Shown here: in pieces, positions 36,158 to 44,990 of the stretch
Layout: the number at the start of each line of letters is the position of its first letter
Position numbering within the stretch: position 1 is the stretch's first letter
Assembly (NCBI GenBank): GCA_040219735.1
Contig: JAVJRX010000020.1
Reading direction: 5' to 3' (one strand)
Source: Coleofasciculus sp040219735
GTDB taxonomy: Bacteria > Cyanobacteriota > Cyanobacteriia > Cyanobacteriales > Coleofasciculaceae
DNA: 64,000 bases
The notes under the pieces: model-generated
Told to the model about the DNA's origin: nothing
Databases searched by the model: none
The model's input: the letters and a program-made list of their open reading frames with translations, nothing else
Made by a program: the position numbers and the translations under genes

Positions 36158-36494
36158 CCAATTCCCACCGATGGACTAGGCGGCAATAGTATCAGATTGA
36201 GTACCGCCATTGTTGCTGCTGATACAACTGATTAGGAATTTGTATCGGATAACTTGAGGATTGTCCCCAATGACTTGAGCTATCTAGATAGCAACTCTTC
36301 TGAAGTGGGCTAGAATCATGGAGCCAGCTCGTCCAGCTAGAATCACTCAAGTCCTAACCCTGTTAGTCAATTTGAGGAATCTGCACAACTCAGGATTTGT
36401 TCATGTTTTGCACTGACCCCTCCCAAAACAGAGTCTTAAATCCTTAAGAAAGTATAAAATCTAATATTCTAGGAAAGGTGTTTGGAGGATTAAC
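36158..36494. other. intergenic region upstream of the DUF1815 gene
   Basis: No gene. GGAGG at 36484-36488 is the ribosome binding site for the next gene. An imperfect repeat CTCAAGT/ACTTGAG phrase occurs around 36270-36350. No terminator recognised. Confidence 0.35.
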
Positions 36495-36878
36495 GTGTTC
36501 ATAAGACTTGCAGAGCAACATCGCCAATTTGTCCGAGATTTAGTTATGAATCTTCAGGCTTTGGCGATCGTGCTAGAAAACAGAGGCTATTTGGCATCTT
36601 GCTACACCTGCGGCAATCAAATGAATAGTGCCTCATTTATGGTCAGTCTGGGCGATAGTCACCTGATTCGTTTTTTGGTCTCCGATTATGGGATCACTTG
36701 GACGGAGATGCGCGACGATCGCGAACTGATGAAGCTAGAAGGGGCTGAAGCGATTAGCCAACTTCAGGACTTAGCGAATCTGGTCAAGTACCAAATTCAA
36801 CCGTCTTCTGAGCTTCGTGGTACTTCAGCGCGATCGCCAATTACCTCTTTTCGCGAATCGATGGAAGTGATTGGTTGA
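36495..36878 (+). CDS. DUF1815 family protein
   Basis: A 127-residue protein of the cyanobacterial DUF1815 family: FIRLAEQHRQFVRDLVMNLQ, then YLASCYTCGNQMNSASFMVS and the highly conserved LVSDYGITWTEMRDDRELMK. The GTG start at 36495 is supported by GGAGG seven bases upstream; the next in-frame ATG (36546) would delete conserved residues. Soluble, with a CxxC pair (CYTC). The function is not known. Confidence 0.87.
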   Translation: MFIRLAEQHRQFVRDLVMNLQALAIVLENRGYLASCYTCGNQMNSASFMVSLGDSHLIRFLVSDYGITWTEMRDDRELMKLEGAEAISQLQDLANLVKYQIQPSSELRGTSARSPITSFRESMEVIG

Positions 36879-37033
36879 GAGTCTGAGTGTTTGGAAAATC
36901 ACCGTTTCCTTGTCTCAAGGCAAGACTCCAGGTAACGCGAGGCGAGGGGTTAAATGAGATGGTAAAAAATTTAATGCCCTCTTGCCTCTGACGTTTACCG
37001 ATTAATCGTTAACAACGGCTCATTACTTATACC

Positions 37034-38065
37034 TCAATCTTCGGCAAAAATATAACGATACAACTCACTCTTGTCGGGTTCTGGACTGGTTTGAGCAAAC
37101 TGTACCGCATCATTGAGAACCTCTTGAATACGATGGTCGATCGCCTTGAGTTCTTCAGCGTCGGCAAGATTTTGCTCCTTCAGGTAAGCGGCTAGCTTTT
37201 TAATCGGATCGCGAGTCAGCCAAAATTCCTTTTCTTCTGATGTGCGAAGTTCATCGGGATCGGCTAGGGAGTGACCTCGGAAGCGATAGGTGAGGGCTTC
37301 AATTAAGGTAGGACCTTCACCTGCACGGGCACGAGCAACGGCTTCTTGGGCTACAGAGTGCACCGCAAGGACATCCATCCCATCGACTTCAATTCCTGGC
37401 ATCCCAAAAACACTGGCTTTCTTGTAAATTTCCGGCTGGGACGTTGCCCGTTCATGTGCCATGCCAATTGCCCATTTGTTATTTTCTACAACATAAATAA
37501 TCGGCAATTTCCATAAGGCTGCCATGTTCAAGCATTCAAAAAACTGACCGTTATTGCAGGCGCCATCGCCAAAAAAGCAAGCCGTAACCTGATCGGCATT
37601 GGGATCACCCAAAGCGTCACGATGATATTTTGCCGTAAATGCTGCTCCTGTGGCAACGGGAATCCCCTCTGCAACAAAGGCAAAACCGCCGAGGAGATGA
37701 TGGGGTTGTGAGAACAGATGCATCGAACCCCCACGTCCTTTTGAGCATCCAGTGGCTTTGCCAAATAACTCTGCCATCACCTCCCGTGCTGGTACGCCTG
37801 CGCTCAGAGCATGGACATGATCGCGATAGGTGCTACATACATAATCATAACCCTGGCGCATTGCCCGAATCACCCCCGTGGAAATAGCTTCTTGACCGTT
37901 GTAGAGGTGAACAAAGCCAAACATTTTGCCCCGGTAATACATTTCAGCGCACTTGTCCTCAAACAAGCGCCCCAAAACCATATCTTCGTAAAGCAGTAAT
38001 CCTTCGTCTCTGGTAATTTGACCGTCTTGAACTTGAAACTGAGGTAACGTCCGTTCCTGAACCAT
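37034..38065 (-). CDS. pdhA: pyruvate dehydrogenase E1 component, alpha subunit
   Basis: A 343-residue thiamine-diphosphate enzyme subunit. The ThDP/Mg motif is GDGACNNGQFFECLNMAALW with the closing NN in VVENNKW. Other E1-alpha blocks are KGRGGSMHLF, GGFAFVAEGIPVATGAAFTAK and YRFRGHSLADPDELR. With E1-beta (not in this window) it decarboxylates pyruvate for acetyl-CoA synthesis. I use the ATG at 38065 (MVQERTLPQFQ), the usual cyanobacterial start; an extension to 38116 has no similarity. Monocistronic here. Confidence 0.95.
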   Translation of the reverse strand: MVQERTLPQFQVQDGQITRDEGLLLYEDMVLGRLFEDKCAEMYYRGKMFGFVHLYNGQEAISTGVIRAMRQGYDYVCSTYRDHVHALSAGVPAREVMAELFGKATGCSKGRGGSMHLFSQPHHLLGGFAFVAEGIPVATGAAFTAKYHRDALGDPNADQVTACFFGDGACNNGQFFECLNMAALWKLPIIYVVENNKWAIGMAHERATSQPEIYKKASVFGMPGIEVDGMDVLAVHSVAQEAVARARAGEGPTLIEALTYRFRGHSLADPDELRTSEEKEFWLTRDPIKKLAAYLKEQNLADAEELKAIDHRIQEVLNDAVQFAQTSPEPDKSELYRYIFAED

Positions 38066-38215
38066 GGCGAATCGAGTATCCTTGCAGCAATTACTATACT
38101 GGTATTTTGTTCTCAAAACTCAAAACTATTTTTCAGTTAGGATGAGCGAGTATTGCTAGAATGACTACTATGTTGGGGATACTATAGGTTACTATACTTC
38201 AACGACCTCATCGTT

Positions 38216-38500
38216 TAAGATGGCAGGGATTGCAGGGGGCAAAGCCTGTGACGCAAGGGTTGAATAGACCAGGGAGCCGTTAGCTGGTACGGACTTCTGC
38301 TTACTTCCCTAGAGCGGACTACCGATAAACCCTTAGGTCTGGGTTCATCTAAAAGGTGGACATCTTGCTGGCAGTGCTATCGTTGGGACTAATACAGGTT
38401 TGGCAAGTTGCCTGGGTTGATCACCATCTAAAAAACTTGCTGGTAAACCATTAGGGATGCGGCTTTCTCCCCAACGTCAGACGATGGGGTATCCGTCGCA
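38216..38500 (+). other. possible structured leader RNA upstream of ftn2
   Basis: A GC-richer island between pdhA and ftn2 with many short complementary runs (CAGG-GGGCAAAG-CCTG at about 38234-38249; GGTCTGGG; CCCCAAC...GATGGGG at about 38472-38492) and the phrase GACGCAAGGGTT. It looks more like a folded RNA than random spacer, but I could not assign it to a known riboswitch or ncRNA. Confidence 0.25.
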
Positions 38501-38544
38501 AAATTAGGATGAATTCAGTTGTTGCAGCGCTGGGGAAGTGAAAC

Positions 38545-40878
38545 GTGCGAATTCCGCTCGATTACTACCGAATATTAGGAATGCCGATCCAGGCGACATC
38601 GGAACAGCTTCAAGTAGCCTATCGCGATCGCACTCTCCAACTTCCGCGTCGGGAATATTCGGAAGTGGCGATCGCATCTCGCAAAGAGTTGCTGGATGAG
38701 GCGTATGGGGTTCTGTCTGACCCGGAACAGCGCTCAACTTATGATGCCAGCTTTCTGGAGAAAACCTACAACCCCGAACCTAGCCCCTCTGTAGACCGAG
38801 AATCAATCGTCTCTGGGGCTCAAACAACAGCCACGGATAGGATTGATCCCAATAATCCCAGTCTAGATATAACCAAGGAACAATTTGTTGGCGCTTTGCT
38901 GATTCTGCAAGAACTTGGGGAATATGAACTCGTCTTACAGTTAGGACATCCCTATTTGCAAAGTCGTGACAGCATCAGTTTGGACAAAGGTCACTTAGGA
39001 GACCCGCAACTGGTGCGACCTGATATTATCCTGACTTTGGCGTTAGCTTGTTTGGAACTGGGTCGGGAACAATGGCAGCAAGGTCGGTACGAAAATGCTG
39101 CCTTGTCTCTAGAAACAGGTCAAGAATTACTTCTGAGTGAAGGATTATTTCCCACAGTGCGGGGCGAAATTCAAGCCGATCTCTACAAGCTGCGTCCTTA
39201 CCGCATTCTGGAATTATTGGCATTGCCCGATGAAAATATTGCCGAACGGCGTAAGGGTTTACAACTGTTGCAAGATATGCTTCAGGAGCGGCAAGGAATT
39301 GACGGCAGTGGGGATGACCAGTCGGGACTGAGTATTGATGACTTTTTGCGCTTTATTCAGCAGTTACGAGGGTATCTAACGGCGGCTCAGCAGCAAACCC
39401 TATTTGAGGCAGAAGCCCGCCGCCCTTCAGCCGTCGCCACCTATCTGGCGGTTTATGCTTTGATTGCCCGGGGATTTGCCCAGCGCCAACCGGCTTTAAT
39501 CGCCCGGGCTAAACAAATGCTCATGCGTTTGGGTCGGCGTCAGGATGTGCATCTCGAACAAGCCGTTTGTGCGCTGCTACTGGGTCAAACGGAAGAAGCC
39601 AGTCACGCTTTAGAACTGAGTCATGAATACGAACCGCTAGCATTTATTCGGGAACAGTCTCAAGGCGCTCCTGATTTGTTACCAGGATTATGCCTGTATG
39701 GAGAACGATGGCTGCAAAATTCCGTATTTCCCCATTTCCGAGACTTGGCAGAACAAACAGCCTCGTTGAAAGATTATTTTGCCGATGAGCAGGTACAAGC
39801 CTATTTAGAGCAGCTACCGGAATCGACGCCAACTGCTAATAATGAATGGTCAGTGACGGCTCAGAAAAAAGCCTACACCACAGCAGCATCCGCAGGTCGG
39901 AGTAACGGTCATTCGCGCGATCGCGAACCGGCAATCGTTGGCTCATACAGCACCCTAGAGCAGGATATGGCATCTAAAACCGGGAGTTTTGGAACAGGGA
40001 GCCGCACCTCGGTATCGGGTGTCTCGACGTTACCCACAAGCCCACGGGTTGCTTCCCCAACAAGTCGGGTTGGGGAATCGGCGACTCAAGCCATCAATGC
40101 TTCTGGGGATTCATCAGCAAACGCGGCGCTCAAGTCACCCCCTTCAGGGCGTCCATCCAAAGTCCGCTCAGAAGCAGAAGCCACTCGAGTGCGTCCTGGG
40201 TCTGGGATATCCACTCCGTCTGCTGAAGGACATCTGGATCAATCCCCTCCAGGACGCCTGCAACAATTACCTGAGCGCCGCAAGGCGACTCAAAAAAACC
40301 GACGCTCTATTTTGCTGGTTATTGCCGGATTAGTGGGTGTGGGATTATTAGGGTGGTTGGTAATCGCTTTGATCCAAAACATCCGCCAAAGTTTCTCCGC
40401 GCCAGCCTTAGAAGGCGAACAGCCCATGGTAGAACTTGCCCAACCTCCTATTCCTATCCCCGAACCCGGTAGCCAGTTGATGGCACCAGGAGGTCCCTTG
40501 ACCCAAGATACAGCACAGCAAGTAATTCAAACCTGGCTTTCGACTAAATCTCAAGCATTTGGACCCGATTATCAAATTGATCGATTAGATCAAATTCTTT
40601 CCACGCCGGTTTTATCTGTTTGGCGGCGACGGGCGCAAACCAATCAGCAACGGAATATTTATGCTCAGTACAATCACCAGGTTAAAGTAACATCCGTGCA
40701 AACGAATCCGGCTAATTCTGACCAAGCCAAGGTAGAAGCGGCAGTCAAAGAAGAAGCCCGCTTCTATCAAGACGGTGAGATTACTCAGGGACTCTCATAC
40801 AATGAAAATTTGCAGGTTCAGTATGAGTTGGTGCGTCAGGACGGTCAATGGTTTATTAAAGATATGGCGGTAAGGTAG
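38545..40878 (+). CDS. ftn2: cell division protein Ftn2/ZipN (ARC6 homologue)
   Basis: A 777-residue division protein. The N-terminus is a J-like domain (LDYYRILGMPIQATSEQLQV, then RKELLDEAYGVLSDPEQRST) without the HPD motif, as is usual in ARC6/Ftn2. A long helical middle follows. A single membrane helix lies at about residues 592-612 (SILLVIAGLVGVGLLGWLVI). The C-terminal ARC6-like domain (TQDTAQQVIQTWLSTKSQAF...) ends GQWFIKDMAVR. Ftn2 tethers FtsZ to the membrane and contacts other divisome parts. Its stop codon lies within a 38-bp palindrome shared with the convergent porin gene. Confidence 0.93.
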   Translation: MRIPLDYYRILGMPIQATSEQLQVAYRDRTLQLPRREYSEVAIASRKELLDEAYGVLSDPEQRSTYDASFLEKTYNPEPSPSVDRESIVSGAQTTATDRIDPNNPSLDITKEQFVGALLILQELGEYELVLQLGHPYLQSRDSISLDKGHLGDPQLVRPDIILTLALACLELGREQWQQGRYENAALSLETGQELLLSEGLFPTVRGEIQADLYKLRPYRILELLALPDENIAERRKGLQLLQDMLQERQGIDGSGDDQSGLSIDDFLRFIQQLRGYLTAAQQQTLFEAEARRPSAVATYLAVYALIARGFAQRQPALIARAKQMLMRLGRRQDVHLEQAVCALLLGQTEEASHALELSHEYEPLAFIREQSQGAPDLLPGLCLYGERWLQNSVFPHFRDLAEQTASLKDYFADEQVQAYLEQLPESTPTANNEWSVTAQKKAYTTAASAGRSNGHSRDREPAIVGSYSTLEQDMASKTGSFGTGSRTSVSGVSTLPTSPRVASPTSRVGESATQAINASGDSSANAALKSPPSGRPSKVRSEAEATRVRPGSGISTPSAEGHLDQSPPGRLQQLPERRKATQKNRRSILLVIAGLVGVGLLGWLVIALIQNIRQSFSAPALEGEQPMVELAQPPIPIPEPGSQLMAPGGPLTQDTAQQVIQTWLSTKSQAFGPDYQIDRLDQILSTPVLSVWRRRAQTNQQRNIYAQYNHQVKVTSVQTNPANSDQAKVEAAVKEEARFYQDGEITQGLSYNENLQVQYELVRQDGQWFIKDMAVR

Positions 40879-40913
40879 GTGTAGAGACGTTGCATGCAAC
40901 GTCTCTACACCTA
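40876..40913. terminator. 38-bp perfect palindrome between ftn2 and a convergent porin
   Basis: TAGGTGTAGAGACGTTGCA is followed immediately by its complete reverse complement. The first three bases are the ftn2 stop codon, and the porin stop is 4 nt beyond the other end. It fits a shared bidirectional terminator. It belongs to the same repeat family as 17968-17991 and 60831-60850. Confidence 0.75.
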
Positions 40914-40916
40914 CGA

Positions 40917-42647
40917 TTAGAAACTAAAGGTTGTGCGGATTGTGCCTACCCAAATATTATCATTTCCATCATCATGATTGGGATTTAAAATCACATAAGC
41001 TCCTGGTGTAATCAGGATATTATCCGTAATTGGATATTGATACTGCGCCTCAATTAAGAAAGATGTATCTTCATCTTCATCACCACTATCAACATTAGTC
41101 AGTTTAGGTGGCATTCCTCCCATAATTGAAAGTGCTGCACCCTCTTTACCTAAGTCCAGAAACGACACGTTTGCCACCCAAGTCCATAAATCAGCATTAT
41201 CCCCTTCTCTAGCACCCGCTTCAGCTTCCGCATCAATATAACCGCCCCAACCGGCGAGATTAATCGTCGGTGTAAGTCGCCAACTTCCTTGGATACCAAA
41301 GCGTAAAGCTGAAGTAGCGATTTCGCCGAATGGTTCTTTTGCCCGTGGACTACCTGTGCTACCGGAAAGGTTGACATCTTCACCGGGATAGTAGGAATAG
41401 CCAAAAGCAAACCCTAAATCTAATTTTTCTCCCAGCGCCAGATTCAATTGAGAAATGGCGGTGAAGTCTCCATCAAAAAGCCCATCCTTATCTGCCGGAC
41501 TGTTACTTTCACCTGTCAAATAACCGAGATCTAAACTCAGGAAATCACTAAACTGAATATTAGCACCCACACCTTGCTCAGCGTTATTGCGGAATACAAA
41601 AGGATTGCGGCGATTGAACCGATTTAAAGCACCTGTGCCACTACTTTCGAGAATAGGGTTGTGGATTTCTGCGATGTCATTGAAATCAAAGCCATTAGCA
41701 CCCACTAAAAGCCGGATATTATCGCCTAATGGAAAGCGGTAGTATAAATCATTAACTTCAACATCATTATTTGAAGCCGCTTCAAACCCCAAGCGAGCCA
41801 TTTCTGTGCCAGTCGCTTCATCAAACTCAGGGGTATTTCCCGCTTGTAAACGAACTCTCAAGCGGTCTTCTCCCGTGAAACTGGTGTCAAAGTTTAAACG
41901 AGTCCGGTGACTTAAGGTGATATTGTCTTCAATATCTTCGCCGCTATTATCAGCCTTTTCATCACCAAATGCGCTACCCAAGTTGAAAATAACTTCCCCT
42001 CTCAGCTTGGTGGTGGTAGAGAATTGATTGTCTTCCAAGAACGCCACGCGCCCTTCTAGATTATCAACTCGTGCGCCTAGGGTTGCCAATTCGGCTTCAA
42101 ATTCCTGAATTAACCGCCGCAGGGTTTCTAATTCTGTACCATCAGGAGTATCCCCAACCATTAACCGCTCAATTTGCTGTAAACAAGAATTCAAGCCAGC
42201 GGCAAATTCATAACGGGTTAAGGCGCGATTACCCCGATAGGTGCCATCTGGATACCCAGCAATACAACCATAGCGCTCCACTAAGCTACGCAGTGCTTCA
42301 TAAGCCCAATCCCCTGGAGAAACGTCTCGCAGTTGACCCACGCTAGTTACTTGGTCAAGGGATTCGGTGTTATTTTCACCACTGTAGCGTTGGATTTGTT
42401 CTAATAGTTCACGATTAGGATCAGCCGTCGTGTTAGTCGGACTCAAGCCAGGGCTGACATCGGAAGCGATTTGTAGAGAATCAATCTCTACTGACATTTC
42501 AGATAACGGGTTATTGAGTTTAACGGTTGATTCGTTAGTGGCTGTTTGGTTCGGAACCGCCGCATAAGCGTTGCTAGTGACAAACAAAGATAGTCCGAGT
42601 AGGGCGGGACTGATTTTCAGCGTTTTCCAGACTAAAGGTGATTTCAT
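40917..42647 (-). CDS. SLH-domain OprB-type porin (copy 2)
   Basis: A 576-residue porin with signal peptide (SPALLGLSLFVTSNAYA), one SLH domain (about residues 98-165, VTSVGQLRDVSPGDWAYEAL..., PDGTYRGNRALTRYEFAAGLN), a short coiled coil and an OprB barrel ending IRTTFSF. The SLH and coiled-coil segments are nearly identical to copy 3 and close to copy 1, while the barrels differ. It is in tandem with copy 3, 185 bp apart. Substrate unknown. Confidence 0.92.
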   Translation of the reverse strand: MKSPLVWKTLKISPALLGLSLFVTSNAYAAVPNQTATNESTVKLNNPLSEMSVEIDSLQIASDVSPGLSPTNTTADPNRELLEQIQRYSGENNTESLDQVTSVGQLRDVSPGDWAYEALRSLVERYGCIAGYPDGTYRGNRALTRYEFAAGLNSCLQQIERLMVGDTPDGTELETLRRLIQEFEAELATLGARVDNLEGRVAFLEDNQFSTTTKLRGEVIFNLGSAFGDEKADNSGEDIEDNITLSHRTRLNFDTSFTGEDRLRVRLQAGNTPEFDEATGTEMARLGFEAASNNDVEVNDLYYRFPLGDNIRLLVGANGFDFNDIAEIHNPILESSGTGALNRFNRRNPFVFRNNAEQGVGANIQFSDFLSLDLGYLTGESNSPADKDGLFDGDFTAISQLNLALGEKLDLGFAFGYSYYPGEDVNLSGSTGSPRAKEPFGEIATSALRFGIQGSWRLTPTINLAGWGGYIDAEAEAGAREGDNADLWTWVANVSFLDLGKEGAALSIMGGMPPKLTNVDSGDEDEDTSFLIEAQYQYPITDNILITPGAYVILNPNHDDGNDNIWVGTIRTTFSF

Positions 42648-42768
42648 CGAATTTCTCTCCTTACACCGAATTACCTTAGATAATCTGCAATAGTGTTCGC
42701 GGTTAGACTATACACGATTAGGACAACGATTGAAAATTAATTGTATTAATCAACGTGAAAATTAATCA

Positions 42769-42789
42769 GGGTACAGCATTGCTGTACCC
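42769..42789. repeat. hairpin between porin copies 2 and 3
   Basis: Arms GGGTACAGC and GCTGTACCC with loop ATT. It lies 44 nt after the copy 3 stop in transcript sense, so it may end or attenuate transcription before copy 2. Confidence 0.6.
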
Positions 42790-42832
42790 CAAGGCTAAAT
42801 CATGCAACTAATCAACGACAGTTGAAACCTGC

Positions 42833-44647
42833 TTAGAAGGTAAAAGTCGTGCGGATAGTGCCTACCCAAATCTCATTATTGTCATCGTTATGTTCTGGGT
42901 TGAAAATGACAAAGGCGCCAGGAGTGATGGCAATATTGTCCGTCAGTTCATAGCGATAGAAGGCTTCGAGGTGATAGGAGGTGCCGTTGTTTTCACGACC
43001 ACTAAGATCGTTATTGGTCACCTTAGGTGGCATACCGAATAAGACACCCAGCTTGTTCCCCTCACCGCCTAAGTCTAGCAAAGCCAAGTTAACCGCCCAG
43101 TTCCAAATATCGGCATCAAATCCTTCAGTGGCTTCTGCTTCAGCCTCTTGATAACCGGCCCAACCACCAACAGAAAACCTGCCAAATGTTACATTCGCTT
43201 GTAGTCCGTAGGAATCGACTGAGGTAGCCAGACCCTCAAATGGATCAGAGGCAAAACCACTACCCGTACTTCCTGTAATGTTTACCTCATCGCCATTGTA
43301 GAAGGAATTTATATAGGTTGCGGCTAACGAGATATTCTCAGTCGGATTGAAGACTATCTGACCAAGGGCAGCATAATTGCCATTAAACAGACCATTCTTC
43401 TCAGAAGGATCACTGCCGCCTCCATCAACAACGTAACTGGCTGAGATCGATAAGGCATCGCTTACGTTAAACGTTGCGGTTATTCCTGGACCACCAGATT
43501 CAACTCGGTAGATCGGGTTGAAGCGCCCAAAGCGGGAGATAGAACCACTGCCACTACTGTCAAAATAAGGATTGACTACATCGATAATGGTATCTTGGTA
43601 CTCAGCTCCGGTGGCGTCAATTTGAACTAGGAATTTTTCGCCGATGGGGAAGCGATACCACAGCTCATCGATTTCAACGTCGTTACCGTTATCACCATCA
43701 AAGCCTAAGCGGGTCATGTTTGTCCCCGTTAAACCTGTGTTAAATGACGCGATATTTGCTGCTTCTAAACGAGTTCTCAGTCTGTCTCTTCCCGTAAAGC
43801 TGGTTTCAAAGTTCAGACGTACCCGATCGCCTAAGATGACATTGGTATCATCATCACCACCACCAATACTATCGCCGAAGGTATCAGCCAGGGCAAAGAT
43901 GACTTCCCCTCTCAACTTTGTCGTCGTCGAGAACTGGTTGTCCTCTAAGAACGCCACGCGCCCTTCCAGGTTATCCACCCGCGCACCTAGGGTTGCCAAT
44001 TCCGCTTCAAACTCCTGAATTAACCGCCGCAGGGTTTCTAAATCACGACCATCAGGATCATCATCAATTAGTAACCGCTCAATTTGCTGTAAACAGCTAT
44101 TCAAACCAGCGGCAAACTCGTAACGAGTCAAGGCGCGATTGCCCCGATAGGTGCCATCTGGATACCCAGCAATACAACCATAGCGTTCTACTAAACTACG
44201 CAGCGCTTCATACGCCCAATCCCCTGGCGAAACATCTCGCAACTGACCCACGCTGGTTACTTGGTCAAGAGACTCATTCCCTTCGTTGCCATAGCGCTGG
44301 ATTTGCTGCAAAATTTCTTGATTCGAGTTAACTGAGGTATCTCCAGCCGCCGGAACGGGTCCAGGGAAGGTACTATCTGCCAGTTCAAAGGTGGGACTAA
44401 CGGTTACGGCGGGTTGAGGCGTATCCGTTGCTCTTATAGGTTCAGACAGCGTTTCATCATCATTCAACGTGGGACTGATGGAAGCTGTCAGTTCAGCGTC
44501 CAAATTCATGGTAGCTTTAGACAGACCTGCAGTCGTCAGATGGGAATTTGACTCAGCCGCTGATGTACCGCTAGCAACGAATAAAGAGGCAACCAGCAGG
44601 ACTGGGCTTGCCTTTAACGCTTTCCAGAAGAGGTTAGACATAATCAT
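42833..44647 (-). CDS. SLH-domain OprB-type porin (copy 3)
   Basis: A 604-residue porin with the same layout as copy 2: signal peptide (SPVLLVASLFVASGTSA), Thr/Pro-rich spacer, one SLH domain, coiled coil and OprB barrel ending IRTTFTF. The extracellular loops are rich in Asp/Gly/Ser. Two codons from the start a second ATG is possible. It is first of the tandem pair; the upstream region 44648-44990 is AT-rich and may hold the promoter. Confidence 0.92.
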   Translation of the reverse strand: MIMSNLFWKALKASPVLLVASLFVASGTSAAESNSHLTTAGLSKATMNLDAELTASISPTLNDDETLSEPIRATDTPQPAVTVSPTFELADSTFPGPVPAAGDTSVNSNQEILQQIQRYGNEGNESLDQVTSVGQLRDVSPGDWAYEALRSLVERYGCIAGYPDGTYRGNRALTRYEFAAGLNSCLQQIERLLIDDDPDGRDLETLRRLIQEFEAELATLGARVDNLEGRVAFLEDNQFSTTTKLRGEVIFALADTFGDSIGGGDDDTNVILGDRVRLNFETSFTGRDRLRTRLEAANIASFNTGLTGTNMTRLGFDGDNGNDVEIDELWYRFPIGEKFLVQIDATGAEYQDTIIDVVNPYFDSSGSGSISRFGRFNPIYRVESGGPGITATFNVSDALSISASYVVDGGGSDPSEKNGLFNGNYAALGQIVFNPTENISLAATYINSFYNGDEVNITGSTGSGFASDPFEGLATSVDSYGLQANVTFGRFSVGGWAGYQEAEAEATEGFDADIWNWAVNLALLDLGGEGNKLGVLFGMPPKVTNNDLSGRENNGTSYHLEAFYRYELTDNIAITPGAFVIFNPEHNDDNNEIWVGTIRTTFTF

Positions 44648-44990
44648 TCACAATCCTCACACCTAATTCAATCCAAAACTGTAAAGCAATTGCGCTGAAT
44701 GAGCAATAGCCTTTTGGCTTTTACTCCAACCTATCACTAAATTTACTAATTAACTTTTACCATTTTCGAGAGCTATAAAATATAAATTATAAACCAAAAA
44801 CACTTGGCTGGATACCTATAAAATATTAGAATTATTTATCTAACTCACTACTTGTAGAGAACTCTTCATGAAGAGTCCCCTACTGATGGATAGAGTTGCT
44901 GCGTAAGTCCTGATATGAGGGAGGTTTTGATACCAAGTCTGATAGCAGCTTGATTGTCTTGAGCAGGGAAAAAAAGAAAGGGCGAGATTG
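44648..44990. other. porin upstream region
   Basis: AT-rich, no gene. A short palindrome ACTCTTCATGAAGAGT lies near 44861-44876. The stretch next to 44990 is the downstream flank of the TnpB element, and a minus-strand reading of it would follow the element's right-end hairpin. Confidence 0.4.

Noticed and set aside
38216..38300. c-di-GMP-I riboswitch
   Set aside because: The phrases GGGCAAA and GACGCAA are present, but the hairpin required between them is missing (6 nt instead of about 20).
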